Assembly (NCBI GenBank): GCA_964368075.1
Contig: CAYJAD010000021.1
Span: 1-33,507, forward strand
Direction: 5' to 3'
Length of the DNA: 33,507 nucleotides
From: CAYJAD01 sp964368075
Lineage (GTDB): Bacteria > Desulfobacterota > Desulfovibrionia > Desulfovibrionales > Desulfovibrionaceae
This document shows, one piece after another, positions 24,351-32,022 of the stretch. The translations under genes and the position numbers were made by a program. The notes under the pieces were generated by a model. That model worked only from the letters and a program-made list of their open reading frames with translations, was not told where the DNA came from and searched no databases. The number at the start of each line of letters is the position of its first letter. Positions within the stretch are counted from its first letter, which is position 1.

Positions 24351-26318
24351 ATGAAGAAAAACATGTTCTTTTTTTCTTTGCGCAAAAAACTTATTTTGCT
24401 CCTTCTTTTTGCCATATTGTGTACTACTTTACCGCTTATTTTCCTTTCTTTTCATACAATCACTGAAGATGCTCGGCTAGACTATCACTATAGAGTTTCA
24501 GATTTTTTTCAGCTTATCTCCATAATAATTGAAAATGATAAGAAAAGCCAAGAGTTGATAAAAGAGTTTAGTATTCATGATAAAATTACCACAATTCAAT
24601 CTGTCAGTTCTATTTCTAAGCCCGCTTTACAAGCTTTTTTACAAAAAGATCCGCAATCTCCAGATATTTTAAAGCTCTTAAAACTTCTTGAGGAGCAAAT
24701 TGGGGCCCATTTTTTTCTTGTACAAAAAAAGGCAAATACCTTTGTGTCTCATAGTGGAGAAAAAGCTACTCTCTTGCATGCACTATTGCAAGAAAAGCTC
24801 AGTGAAGAAAACACCGTTGAGCAGGCCCTTCTTACAGCCTATAGAGAACAGAAAAGCATGAACGCTGTTATAGCGAAACACAGCTCTTCTTCAAATAAAA
24901 AAAGAAAGCCTATTACAAGAGAAGAACTCATCTATGTAGAACCGCTAGAAAGCTCTGAATACATGCTCGTGAGTCTCACAAAAATTGAAAATTTTTATTC
25001 TCTAGAAGAAAGCCTCGAAGAACAGCTCTATAAAAACTTACAGAAAAGTTATGAACATCTTGATGTCTTAGATGATGGTTTTATGGTAGTGTATGACGCA
25101 CAAGATGCCAACATAGAGGCTTCAGCAGGCAACATTCCGCAAGATATAAAAGATTATTTTAAAAAAACTGGCACAAAGCACTTTAGTCACGAGGCAACCA
25201 ATCTTGATTTAGGTGATTTTTCTGTTTATATCTCCTACCCCTTAGAAGAAAAATACTACCTAGTGGTGGGGCTTTCTAAAAATACTATTAATGCTTTAAC
25301 CACAAATTTACAAAAGGAACAATTGCCCATCTTTATCATTGTGCTTTTACTTGGTTCACTTTTGGGCCCTTTGTGTGCAAGGCCAGCATTAAAGGCCTTA
25401 GAAAATCTAACACGCTATGCCAAAAAGCTCCCTAAACACGATTTTACCAAGAATTTTTCTAGTAAACAGCACCTTTTGCCTCTAAAACGGCACGACGAAA
25501 TTGGAGATTTAGCTCGTTCATTCTCTAATATGTCTAATCTATTACACAAAAACGTAAAAAAACTTATCTCTGCCACGGCATCGCAAAGCCGCCTTGAAAC
25601 AGAGTTAAAATCTGCCAGAGCCTTACAAGAAGATTTTTTACCGCCCCCCTTACCTAGTTGTGAGCAAAGACCCTACTCCATTCATGCGCACCTTTTGCCT
25701 GCGCGAGAAATTGGTGGAGACCTTTATGACTACAGAGTCTTAGATGATAACACGGTATTTTTTTGCATTGGTGATGTTTCTGGCAAGGGTATGAGCTCTG
25801 CACTTCTTATGGGTATGACTATCATTCTTGCCAAAGCTGCCACACATTTAAAAATGTCACCAAGTCAATCCATGGCATTTATTAATGACCAATTGTGCCA
25901 AAGCAATCAACAAAAAATGTTTGTGACTCTTTTTCTTGGAATATATCATATTAAAGAACGGAAACTCGTCTTTAGCCTTGCCGGGCATCCCCCTCCCATT
26001 ATTTTTGGAAAGGAGGCAGCACACAGGGTTGCCATCGAAAAGCCCAACCTTGTGGCCGGCCTTCTATCAGACATTACCTATGACCAACATGAAGTATTTT
26101 TGGGCCAAGGGGAAAATGTGCTTCTCTATACCGATGGCATATCTGAAGCCATGAGCGCACAAGGGGAATTTTATGGTGAGCAACGCTTAATACAATTATG
26201 CGATACTGTGTCAAACCAAGGTGAAGATATAGTTCCCCATATCATTAAAACTGTACAAAACTTTGCGCAAAACACCCCCCAAGCCGACGATATGACATTA
26301 TTATTACTTAGACTTTAA
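24351..26318 (+). CDS. Membrane PP2C-type phosphatase (RsbU/SpoIIE-like) with sensor domain and HAMP
   Basis: 655 residues; GGAGAAG precedes the ATG. TM1 lies at about 10-35, followed by a 290-residue extracytoplasmic domain that I do not recognise, TM2 at about 325-345, a HAMP-like linker (HDEIGDLARSFSNM near 381), a coiled segment, and a C-terminal SpoIIE/PP2C domain. Metal and catalytic motifs are intact: GGDLYD (455), GDVSGKG (474), LAGHPPP, LYTDGISEA and ADDMTLL (645). It should dephosphorylate the STAS protein encoded two genes upstream in response to a periplasmic signal, closing the partner-switching circuit. Spacing to the kinase gene is 24 bases, consistent with one operon. Confidence 0.92.
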   Translation: MKKNMFFFSLRKKLILLLLFAILCTTLPLIFLSFHTITEDARLDYHYRVSDFFQLISIIIENDKKSQELIKEFSIHDKITTIQSVSSISKPALQAFLQKDPQSPDILKLLKLLEEQIGAHFFLVQKKANTFVSHSGEKATLLHALLQEKLSEENTVEQALLTAYREQKSMNAVIAKHSSSSNKKRKPITREELIYVEPLESSEYMLVSLTKIENFYSLEESLEEQLYKNLQKSYEHLDVLDDGFMVVYDAQDANIEASAGNIPQDIKDYFKKTGTKHFSHEATNLDLGDFSVYISYPLEEKYYLVVGLSKNTINALTTNLQKEQLPIFIIVLLLGSLLGPLCARPALKALENLTRYAKKLPKHDFTKNFSSKQHLLPLKRHDEIGDLARSFSNMSNLLHKNVKKLISATASQSRLETELKSARALQEDFLPPPLPSCEQRPYSIHAHLLPAREIGGDLYDYRVLDDNTVFFCIGDVSGKGMSSALLMGMTIILAKAATHLKMSPSQSMAFINDQLCQSNQQKMFVTLFLGIYHIKERKLVFSLAGHPPPIIFGKEAAHRVAIEKPNLVAGLLSDITYDQHEVFLGQGENVLLYTDGISEAMSAQGEFYGEQRLIQLCDTVSNQGEDIVPHIIKTVQNFAQNTPQADDMTLLLLRL

Positions 26319-26348
26319 GACTCCGGCAAATTCATTATGTAGAGGTCT

Positions 26349-27224
26349 TTATTTTATGGACGGTTTAATAAGTACCGCCAAGGCAATGCCTGATAATGTT
26401 ATGGCGATACTTATTATATGACGTGCCGTAACAGATTCTCCCACAAGCAAAAGACCACCAAACATGGCTACCAAGGGCACACAAAGTTGCGTCACAGCGG
26501 CGGTACTCATGGTGGCCTTTTCTAAAAAAGCGTACCATAAAATGTAGCCAAAGGCTGAAGCTACGGCGCCAGATAATAAAGCGTAGACAACCCCTTCCCA
26601 TGGGGCCGGTTCGGCAAAAAAAAGTAATACCGCCGTAAATGGCAAACAGCGAATAAAGTTTCCTGCTGTATTCAAAGCGGGGTTTTGTTTCTTTCGACCA
26701 TATAGGGAATAAAAACCCCAGCCAATACCGGCGCAAAGCATAAAGCCCACGTGCAGCACTGAAGGACTCTCAAAACCTTGCATAGGTGTTGCCTCAGCCA
26801 AAGAAAGAAAAGGTATAAGATTTATTTGTGGGAAAAGTACCGAGATGCCGATAACCCCAATGCCCACACCAAGAATTTTTTGCACACCAACACTTTCTTT
26901 TTGCCATAGGGCAATACAAAGCATGGACGCTTGAATGGCCACAGTAAGCACAAGAGTTCCTACTGCGGTGGATAAAGAAACAAAAGCCAGTGAAAAACCT
27001 ATCATATACACAAAAAGAGAAAAACCTGCTCGCCATTGCCCTGCCTTAAAGGAAGAATGCCCTTTAAAAAGCATAAAAAGCCACAAAGCAAAGGCTGCTG
27101 ATGTGACTCGTATAATAGTAAAGGTTTCAGGGTCCATTTGCGTACCAATTAAGGCCAAACGGCACAGAATGGCATTGGCAGCGAACACGATGACAGAAGC
27201 AGCGGCAAGGAAAAATTTGTTCAT
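26349..27224 (-). CDS. EamA/DMT-family transporter
   Basis: 291 residues if started at the ATG at 27224, which has AAGAGA upstream; an in-frame ATG at 27248 would add eight residues but has no visible ribosome site. About ten hydrophobic helices form two EamA halves (roughly 5-130 and 150-285), with typical family motifs such as ALLSGAVASAFGYILWYAFLEKATMSTAA. Such drug/metabolite transporters move small organic molecules, and the substrate cannot be read from sequence. It is convergent with the PP2C gene, only 30 bases away, and lies downstream of sarD on the same strand, but two hairpins separate it from sarD, so co-expression with taurine genes is uncertain. Confidence 0.88.
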   Translation of the reverse strand: MNKFFLAAASVIVFAANAILCRLALIGTQMDPETFTIIRVTSAAFALWLFMLFKGHSSFKAGQWRAGFSLFVYMIGFSLAFVSLSTAVGTLVLTVAIQASMLCIALWQKESVGVQKILGVGIGVIGISVLFPQINLIPFLSLAEATPMQGFESPSVLHVGFMLCAGIGWGFYSLYGRKKQNPALNTAGNFIRCLPFTAVLLFFAEPAPWEGVVYALLSGAVASAFGYILWYAFLEKATMSTAAVTQLCVPLVAMFGGLLLVGESVTARHIISIAITLSGIALAVLIKPSIK

Positions 27225-27268
27225 AAAAATTCTCTTAATAGTATTCATTAGGCAATATTCTTGCTTGC

Positions 27269-27311
27269 AAAAAAAAATATGGGGAAGTGAAAATAATTTC
27301 CTTCCCCATAT
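27269..27311 (-). terminator. Hairpin with T-run upstream of the EamA gene
   Basis: Read on the minus strand, ATATGGGGAAG...CTTCCCCATAT closes a hairpin (27277-27311) whose inner bases also largely pair, followed at once by nine Ts (27269-27277). This is a textbook intrinsic terminator for transcripts coming from sarD, and it ends 21 bases before the longer possible EamA start. Confidence 0.7.
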
Positions 27312-27419
27312 ACAAAACTCTAGAAAGCACTCATACAGTATGTTTTACTCTTATGGTAAAAAATTTCATGTAGTGCCCTATCTAACAGCAACATGGAATA
27401 CTGTCACCAGAGTTTTTTT

Positions 27420-27453
27420 GAGGAGGCCTTTTTTCCCTAAAAAAGCCCTCCTC
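27420..27453 (-). terminator. G-rich hairpin after sarD
   Basis: GAGGAGGCCTTTTTT and AAAAAAGCCCTCCTC form a 15-bp stem with one mismatch and a short CCCT loop, about 50 bases beyond the sarD stop. Both strands carry T-tracts, so it may work in either direction. It resembles the hairpins at 468, 28679 and 28868 in having a purine-rich outer arm and an A/T inner arm. Confidence 0.6.
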
Positions 27454-27505
27454 CCCAGAAAATGCTTTATTATCTTATATTCTATTATTTTATAATAAAA
27501 AACTA

Positions 27506-28657
27506 CTAGCCATGATTTGCTAAAAGCAATTCGTGCACTTGTTTCACTGTACCAGGGCGTGGATTATTCCCCATAAGGCGAGCAGCACCTACAGCACGAG
27601 TAGCGATACCTTCAAGGTCTTCTTCCTTAACGCCATAAGGGGCTAAACCTTCTTTCACATTTAAGTCTTCCAAAAGTTCACTCATCAGCACAGGTGCTTG
27701 GCGAGCCATGGTCAATGGATCTGGGTGGAAGTCACCGCCCAAAATTTCGGCAATTTGCGCATATTTTTCAGGATTGGCCATGAGGTTATATTCCATGCAC
27801 ATGGGAGATAAACAAGCCATAAGCAAGCCATGGGGTAAGTTATAAGAGCGCGGCACAGCGGTACCTACAGCGTGAATGATACCATTTTGTGTATTGGAAA
27901 AGCCCATACCTGCAAGACAGGAAGCATAAAGCATATCTGTGCGAGCAGCTATGTCTTGACCGTTCACATAGGCACGGCGAATGCTGCGAGCAATAAGTTT
28001 CATGGCTTGTAAATTCAAAGCGTCAGTAAAGGGAGTAGCTGCTTTACCCACAAAAGATTCCATGGCATGCACAAAAGCATCTACGCCAGTCATGGCAGTA
28101 ACATGAGGTGGAAGACCTGTGGTCAATTCTGGATCAAGAATAACGGCCTTAGCATACATATAGTCACTCACCACACCCACTTTTGCGCCACTGGTTTTAT
28201 CAGCTAAAACGGAAATAGAAGTTACTTCGCTACCGGTACCTGCAGTGGTGGGAATATAAAAAGCCGGTGCACAAGGATTAGGCACATTGTTTACACCAAA
28301 ATATTTTTCAATGGGGCCTTCGTTGGTAAGTAACACACAGGCTGCTTTGGCGCTGTCTAGAGCAGAACCACCGCCAAGACCAATAACAAGCTCAGCTTTA
28401 AACTCAAGAGCTTGCTTGGCAATAGCTTCTATAGAACCTGTAGATGGCTCAAGCTCAGCTTCAGAGAATAAGCAGTGAGCAACTCCGGCGCTATCTAAAG
28501 CAGCTTCCACAGGCTTGTGTAAGCCTAAAGCGGCAAGGCTTGGGTCGGTAACAATGATGGCACGCGAAACGCCTATATTTTTTGCAAGCTCGCCTGTTTG
28601 AGAAACAATACCGGCACCGTAGACAATTTTATTTACAGAATTATACGTATAAAACAT
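27506..28657 (-). CDS. sarD: Iron-dependent alcohol dehydrogenase, probable sulfoacetaldehyde reductase
   Basis: 383 residues; AAAGGA lies 8 bases before the ATG. A group III Fe-ADH: N-terminal dinucleotide-binding half with GLGGGSALDSAK (93-104) and TTAGTGSEVT (137-146), and a C-terminal half with the metal ligands Asp193, His197, His262 and His276 (GVDAFVHAME; HAVG...LPHG). In Bilophila-type taurine respiration, SarD reduces sulfoacetaldehyde to isethionate with NADH, and isethionate is then cleaved to acetaldehyde and sulfite by a glycyl-radical lyase. The position next to tpa and ald supports that specificity over a general alcohol dehydrogenase; the sequence alone does not prove the substrate. 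Confidence 0.87.
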   Translation of the reverse strand: MFYTYNSVNKIVYGAGIVSQTGELAKNIGVSRAIIVTDPSLAALGLHKPVEAALDSAGVAHCLFSEAELEPSTGSIEAIAKQALEFKAELVIGLGGGSALDSAKAACVLLTNEGPIEKYFGVNNVPNPCAPAFYIPTTAGTGSEVTSISVLADKTSGAKVGVVSDYMYAKAVILDPELTTGLPPHVTAMTGVDAFVHAMESFVGKAATPFTDALNLQAMKLIARSIRRAYVNGQDIAARTDMLYASCLAGMGFSNTQNGIIHAVGTAVPRSYNLPHGLLMACLSPMCMEYNLMANPEKYAQIAEILGGDFHPDPLTMARQAPVLMSELLEDLNVKEGLAPYGVKEEDLEGIATRAVGAARLMGNNPRPGTVKQVHELLLANHG

Positions 28658-28678
28658 GGGAGTATCCTTTGATTTTCC

Positions 28679-28729
28679 GGGGGGAGGAGAAGGCTTTTGC
28701 TAACGCCCAAAAGTTCCTCTCCTTCCCCC
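28679..28729. repeat. G-rich hairpin in the sarD leader
   Basis: GGGGGGAGGAGAAGGCTTTTG pairs imperfectly with CCAAAAGTTCCTCTCCTTCC across a short loop, only about 21 bases upstream of the sarD start. As a terminator it would cut sarD off from tpa with little room for a promoter behind it, so it may instead be an mRNA end-protecting or attenuating structure. With the hairpin at 28868 it forms an inverted pair. Confidence 0.6.
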
Positions 28730-28745
28730 AGACCCCCCATCTTCT

Positions 28746-28853
28746 CCCAAAACGCGTTTTGTTTATTGTTGTGTAAAAGCGTGCGGAGATTTTGATGGGG
28801 CATAATTGTGTTAAAAAAAATCTTGAAAATTGTTCCTATGAAGCGCGTTTTGG
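28746..28853. repeat. Inverted pair CCCAAAACGCG / CGCGTTTTGGG between tpa and sarD
   Basis: An 11-bp sequence near 28746 recurs inverted near 28843-28853, just inside the two G-rich hairpins. Each unit thus reads, from its own side, hairpin then C-rich stretch then CCCAAAACGCG. The 271-base region between the two genes is otherwise empty of plausible coding sequence. Confidence 0.55.
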
Positions 28854-28867
28854 GAAAGAGAGGGAGC

Positions 28868-28921
28868 GTGGGGGAGAGGAAACACTTTTTGGCGCTAGCA
28901 AAAGGGTTTCCTCTCCCCCAC
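28868..28921 (-). terminator. G-rich hairpin directly after tpa
   Basis: GTGGGGGAGAGGAAAC and GTTTCCTCTCCCCCAC are a perfect 16-bp inverted repeat, extended by a partial ACTTTTTG/CAAAAGG inner stem. It begins 7 bases past the tpa stop, where an intrinsic terminator or 3'-end stabiliser is expected. There is no long T-run immediately after it on the minus strand, so read-through to sarD is possible. Confidence 0.6.
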
Positions 28922-28928
28922 ATAAAAT

Positions 28929-30478
28929 CTACATACCAAACTTGGCTTCGACAGTTGTAAGTGCCTTGTCTATACCGGCAACGATTTCATCAATATCGCT
29001 CTTGGTAGCAATAAGGGCTGGACAAAGAGTTAACGTATTGTTGTATTCGCGGAAAGAACGCGTGGTCTTACCAATAAGCACACCGCCTTCCATCTTAGCA
29101 GCGCCTACCACTTGAGTAGCAAAAGCATCGCTCACAGGTTCTTTGGTGACACGGTCTTTCACCAATTCTACACCAGTAAAGAGCCCCTTGCCGCGCACAT
29201 CGCCAATGGAAGGATGCTTATCCATAAGTTTTACTAATTCTTCTAAAAGATAGTCACCCATGGCTGCGGCATTTTCCATAAGGCCTTCGTTCTCAATGAT
29301 TTCCATGTTCACAAGACCTGCAGTTGGGCCTGCGGTGCAACCACCAAATGTGCTGATATCACGGAAGAAAGCATCAGGATCGCTGGGGTCATTAACAAAA
29401 TCTTNNNNNNNNNNNNNNNNNNNNNNNNNNNNNNNNNNNNNNNNNNNNNNNNNNNNNNNNNNNNNNNNNNNNNNNNNNNNNNNNNNNNNNNNNNNNNNNN
29501 NNNNGTGCTGATATCACGGAAGAAAGCATCAGGATCGCTGGGGTCATTAACAAAATCTTGGAAAACAGCTTCGGTGGTCACGGTGCAAGAAATGGCAGCG
29601 TAGCCACTGGCAACACCTTTAGCCATGGTAACCATGTCAGGCTCAATGCCAAAGTGCTGATAGCCAAACCATTTACCGGTACGACCAAGGCCGCACACCA
29701 CTTCGTCTACGATGAGCAAGAGGTTATATTTTTTGCACAATTCTTGAATTGTTTCATAGTAACCGGCGGGTGGAATAAGGATACCGCCACCTGCAGTCAT
29801 GGGCTCTACAATAACAGCACCAAGTTCATCGGCACCTACAGAAAGAATGACTTCTTCCATTTGCAAAGCAAGTTTTCTGCCAAGATCGTCGCATTGACCA
29901 AATTTGGAGCGATAAGAGTCACAATCGGGGAATTCATAAAAACCTGGGCAGAAGGGACCGTATTGATTACGACGTTCAAATTGGCCGCCGGCGCTTAAAG
30001 TAGCAATAGTAGTACCATGATAGTCACGCGCACGATAAAGAATACCTGTTTTTTTGCCGCCATGCTTCAAATGACCTATTTGACGTACAATTTTAAAAGC
30101 TTTTTCATTGGCTTCTGAACCGGAGTTAGAAAGATATACACGGTTTAAGCCAGGCATTTTGCTAAGCAATTTTTCAGTAAATTTGATGGTAGGAATGTTA
30201 CCAATACCATTGGCAAAGTAACACATTTCCATAAGCTGTTCACTTACAGCATCCACAATTTCTTTACGGCCATAGCCCACATTAACAGTCCAAACACCAC
30301 CGGATACGGCATCAAGAAAGGTGTTATCATTAATGTCTGTGACGCGCATACCTTCGCCTTTAACATAAATGGCGGGGTCAGCGTTTTCATACACTTTGTG
30401 TTGTGTTAAGTGGTGCCATACATGCTTTTTGTCTAAGGCGATAAGTTCTGCTTTGGTTTTTGCATCAAGTTGAGCCAT
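28929..30478 (-). CDS. tpa: Taurine:pyruvate aminotransferase (intact once the assembly gap is closed)
   Basis: Class III PLP aminotransferase that moves the amino group of taurine to pyruvate, giving sulfoacetaldehyde and alanine. GGAGG precedes the ATG. Visible motifs: SGSEAN (119-124, cofactor phosphate), YHG (153-155), VDEV with Asp258, and the PLP lysine Lys287 in MAKGVASGYA. The span includes 100 Ns flanked by two identical 55-bp copies. Removing the Ns and one copy leaves 1395 bases, exactly 465 codons (464 residues), joining ...FFRDIST to FGGCTAGPTAGLVNMEIIE, the expected family sequence. The apparent break is therefore technical. It lies between ald and sarD, the other two steps of the pathway. 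Confidence 0.9.
29350..29559. other. 100-N assembly gap flanked by an identical 55-bp duplication
   Basis: The sequence at 29350-29404 (starting GTGCTGATATCACGG, ending AACAAAATCTT) is repeated exactly at 29505-29559, with 100 Ns (29405-29504) between. A round 100 Ns and a 55-base overlap match two contig ends sharing a de Bruijn k-mer (k=55) that were scaffolded but not merged. It is not a biological repeat. Confidence 0.95.
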
Positions 30479-30516
30479 GGGGAGCCTCCAAAATTGTGGA
30501 AAAAAGTTTTCTTTAA

Positions 30517-30540
30517 AGAGGGGTATATAAATACCCCTCT
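30517..30540 (-). terminator. Hairpin between ald and tpa
   Basis: AGAGGGGTAT-loop-ATACCCCTCT, a perfect 10-bp stem with a 4-base loop, about 50 bases beyond the ald stop and about 40 before the tpa start. On the minus strand it is followed by TTTAAAGAAAACTTTTTT, a weak T-rich tail. It may partly terminate or shape the ald-tpa transcript. A second 7-bp stem (AAGTAAG/CTTACTT) lies nearer the ald stop. Confidence 0.55.
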
Positions 30541-30592
30541 GAGTATACTTTGAGAAGTAAGTAAATAAATTTTCTTACTTTTTAATAAACCG

Positions 30593-31711
30593 TTAGGCTA
30601 ATACGCTTTGAGCGTCGGTGTAAGGAAGATTGAAAGCTTCGGCTACGGCAGCGTAAGTGCACTTACCTTCTACAGTGTTTAAACCGCGGGCAAGAGCTAC
30701 ATCGCTGCGGCAAGCTTCCTTCCAACCTTTGTTGGCCAATTGTACTGCATAAGGCATAGTAACGTTGGTCAAAGCAAAGGTAGATGTGCGAGGCATTGCG
30801 CCAGGCATGTTGGCCACAGAGTAGTGAACAACGTCATGAGTTACATAGGTGGGATCCATGTGAGTGGTGATGCGGTCGATAGTAGCCACAGAACCGCCTT
30901 GGTCGATGGCAACGTCTACAATGGCAGCACCTGGCTTCATGTTTTTCACCATTTCTTCAGATACAAGCTTAGGAGCTTTAGCACCAGGAATAAGCACAGC
31001 ACCTACCAACAAGTCGCACTCAGCAGTGGCTGTGGCAATGTTGTGGCTATTGGAAGCCATGGTGGTAACATTCATGGAGAAAATGTCGTCTAGTTGGCGT
31101 AAACGATCGATATTATTATCAAGAATAGTTACTTGAGCGCCAAGACCAAGAGCCATTTTAGCAGCATTGGTACCCACGATACCACCACCAATAATAGCTA
31201 CTTTAGCAGCTGGCACGCCAGGCACACCGCCAAGCAACATACCGCAACCGCCATGATGCTTAGCTAAAATATTTGAACCTACAATAACAGACATGCGGCC
31301 AGCCACTTCGGACATGGGAGCAAGCAATGGCAAAGAACCGTTGTCAGGTTGTACAGTTTCATAAGCTACGCCTACTACGCCGCTGTCAAGTAAAGCTTTG
31401 GTCAAGGCTTCTTCAGCTGCAAGGTGCAAGTAAGTGAAGAGCAAGAGATCTTTGCGGAAGTACTGATACTCAGAAGGAAGAGGTTCTTTCACCTTAATGA
31501 TCATTTCTGCTTTAGCCCAAACTTCAGCAGCAGTGGGCAGGGTTTGTGCACCGGCGGCCACATATTCTGCATCGGTAATCATGCTACCAAGACCAGCACC
31601 AGCTTCAATATAAACGGAATGACCGTTTTGCACCATACTGGTCACACCGGCAGGGGTGATGGCTACGCGATTTTCATTGGCCTTAATTTCTTTTGGTACA
31701 CCTATAATCAT
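30593..31711 (-). CDS. ald: Alanine dehydrogenase
   Basis: 372 residues; AGGAG lies about 8 bases before the ATG. It oxidises L-alanine to pyruvate, ammonium and NADH, regenerating the amino acceptor used by taurine:pyruvate aminotransferase. Key residues keep the family numbering: Arg15, Lys75 (KVKEP), His96 (FTYLHLA), the Rossmann motif GGGIVG (175-180) and Asp270 (VDVAIDQGG). Length is normal. It is first in the ald-tpa-sarD run, directly behind a sigma-54 promoter. Confidence 0.95.
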   Translation of the reverse strand: MIIGVPKEIKANENRVAITPAGVTSMVQNGHSVYIEAGAGLGSMITDAEYVAAGAQTLPTAAEVWAKAEMIIKVKEPLPSEYQYFRKDLLLFTYLHLAAEEALTKALLDSGVVGVAYETVQPDNGSLPLLAPMSEVAGRMSVIVGSNILAKHHGGCGMLLGGVPGVPAAKVAIIGGGIVGTNAAKMALGLGAQVTILDNNIDRLRQLDDIFSMNVTTMASNSHNIATATAECDLLVGAVLIPGAKAPKLVSEEMVKNMKPGAAIVDVAIDQGGSVATIDRITTHMDPTYVTHDVVHYSVANMPGAMPRTSTFALTNVTMPYAVQLANKGWKEACRSDVALARGLNTVEGKCTYAAVAEAFNLPYTDAQSVLA

Positions 31712-31787
31712 TGTTGTTCTCCTAAAAAATTTGTTAGATGATATTCCTTGTAAATGTGGCTATCAAAACACATTCATGTGCAAAATA

Positions 31788-31805
31788 TAGCAAGGTGCAT
31801 GCCAA
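31788..31805 (-). promoter_or_regulatory. Sigma-54 (-24/-12) promoter for ald-tpa-sarD
   Basis: On the minus strand TTGGCATGCACCTTGCTA matches the TGGCACG-N4-TTGCW consensus with GG and GC exactly 10 bases apart. It predicts a start near 31778 and a leader of about 67 bases before ald. The divergent gene encodes a sigma-54 activator, which fits. Confidence 0.8.
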
Positions 31806-31836
31806 AAGAAAAATCACCCTTATTAAATACCGTAAA

Positions 31837-31867
31837 TATGCATAAATAAAGATTTTATTTATGCATA
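31837..31867. promoter_or_regulatory. 31-bp perfect palindrome upstream of the sigma-54 promoter
   Basis: TATGCATAAATAAA, three central bases, then TTTATTTATGCATA: 14-bp arms with no mismatch. Its centre is about 74 bases upstream of the predicted ald start, a usual distance for an enhancer-type site bound by a sigma-54 activator, though another regulator could bind it. The arms share ATGCAT with the AATGC/GCATT repeats nearby. Confidence 0.6.
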
Positions 31868-31911
31868 GCCAAATACTTAAAAGAGAGCTCGCTCAACTAG
31901 TCATAAAAATC

Positions 31912-32000
31912 AATGCAAAATCGCATTGATTTTTTATAAAACACTGTATATAAGGGAATATACCCAATGCAACTATGCATTACCAATGCGCTTTTGCATT
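31912..32000. promoter_or_regulatory. Three copies of inverted repeat AATGC-N6-GCATT
   Basis: Copies at 31912-31927 (spacer AAAATC), 31966-31981 (AACTAT) and 31985-32000 (GCTTTT). Arms and spacing are identical while spacers differ, as expected for operator sites of a dimeric protein. The first copy sits in a larger hairpin-forming repeat (AAAATCAATGC/GCATTGATTTT). They lie about 140-215 bases upstream of the predicted ald start and surround the activator gene's promoter and leader. Confidence 0.75.
31926..31954 (+). promoter_or_regulatory. Possible sigma-70 promoter of the sigma-54 activator gene
   Basis: TTGATT (31926-31931), 17-base spacer, TATAAG (31949-31954). One AATGC-N6-GCATT copy overlaps the -35 box and two lie just past the predicted start, so autoregulation is plausible. 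Confidence 0.5.
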
Positions 32001-32022
32001 ACTTTTGTCAAAGGAGATAGCT

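Noticed and set aside
26300..26348. Terminator between the PP2C gene and the EamA gene
   Set aside because: AAGACTC/GAGGTCTT can pair only weakly and imperfectly; not strong enough to call.
26935..27495. 186-residue plus-strand frame opposite the EamA gene
   Set aside because: Mostly antisense to a clear membrane transporter and then crosses two hairpins; composition does not look like a protein.
28633..29115. Short frames on both strands between tpa and sarD
   Set aside because: They translate the G-rich hairpins and the antisense of the tpa 3' end; no ribosome sites or conserved features.
28929..30478. tpa as a pseudogene or a split gene
   Set aside because: The break coincides with 100 Ns between identical 55-bp copies, and collapsing these gives one in-frame 464-residue enzyme with all motifs.
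31912..32000. CRISPR-like array from the repeated AATGC/GCATT units
   Set aside because: Units are 16-bp inverted repeats with 6-base spacers and irregular distances (54 and 19 bases), with no cas genes; operator sites fit better.
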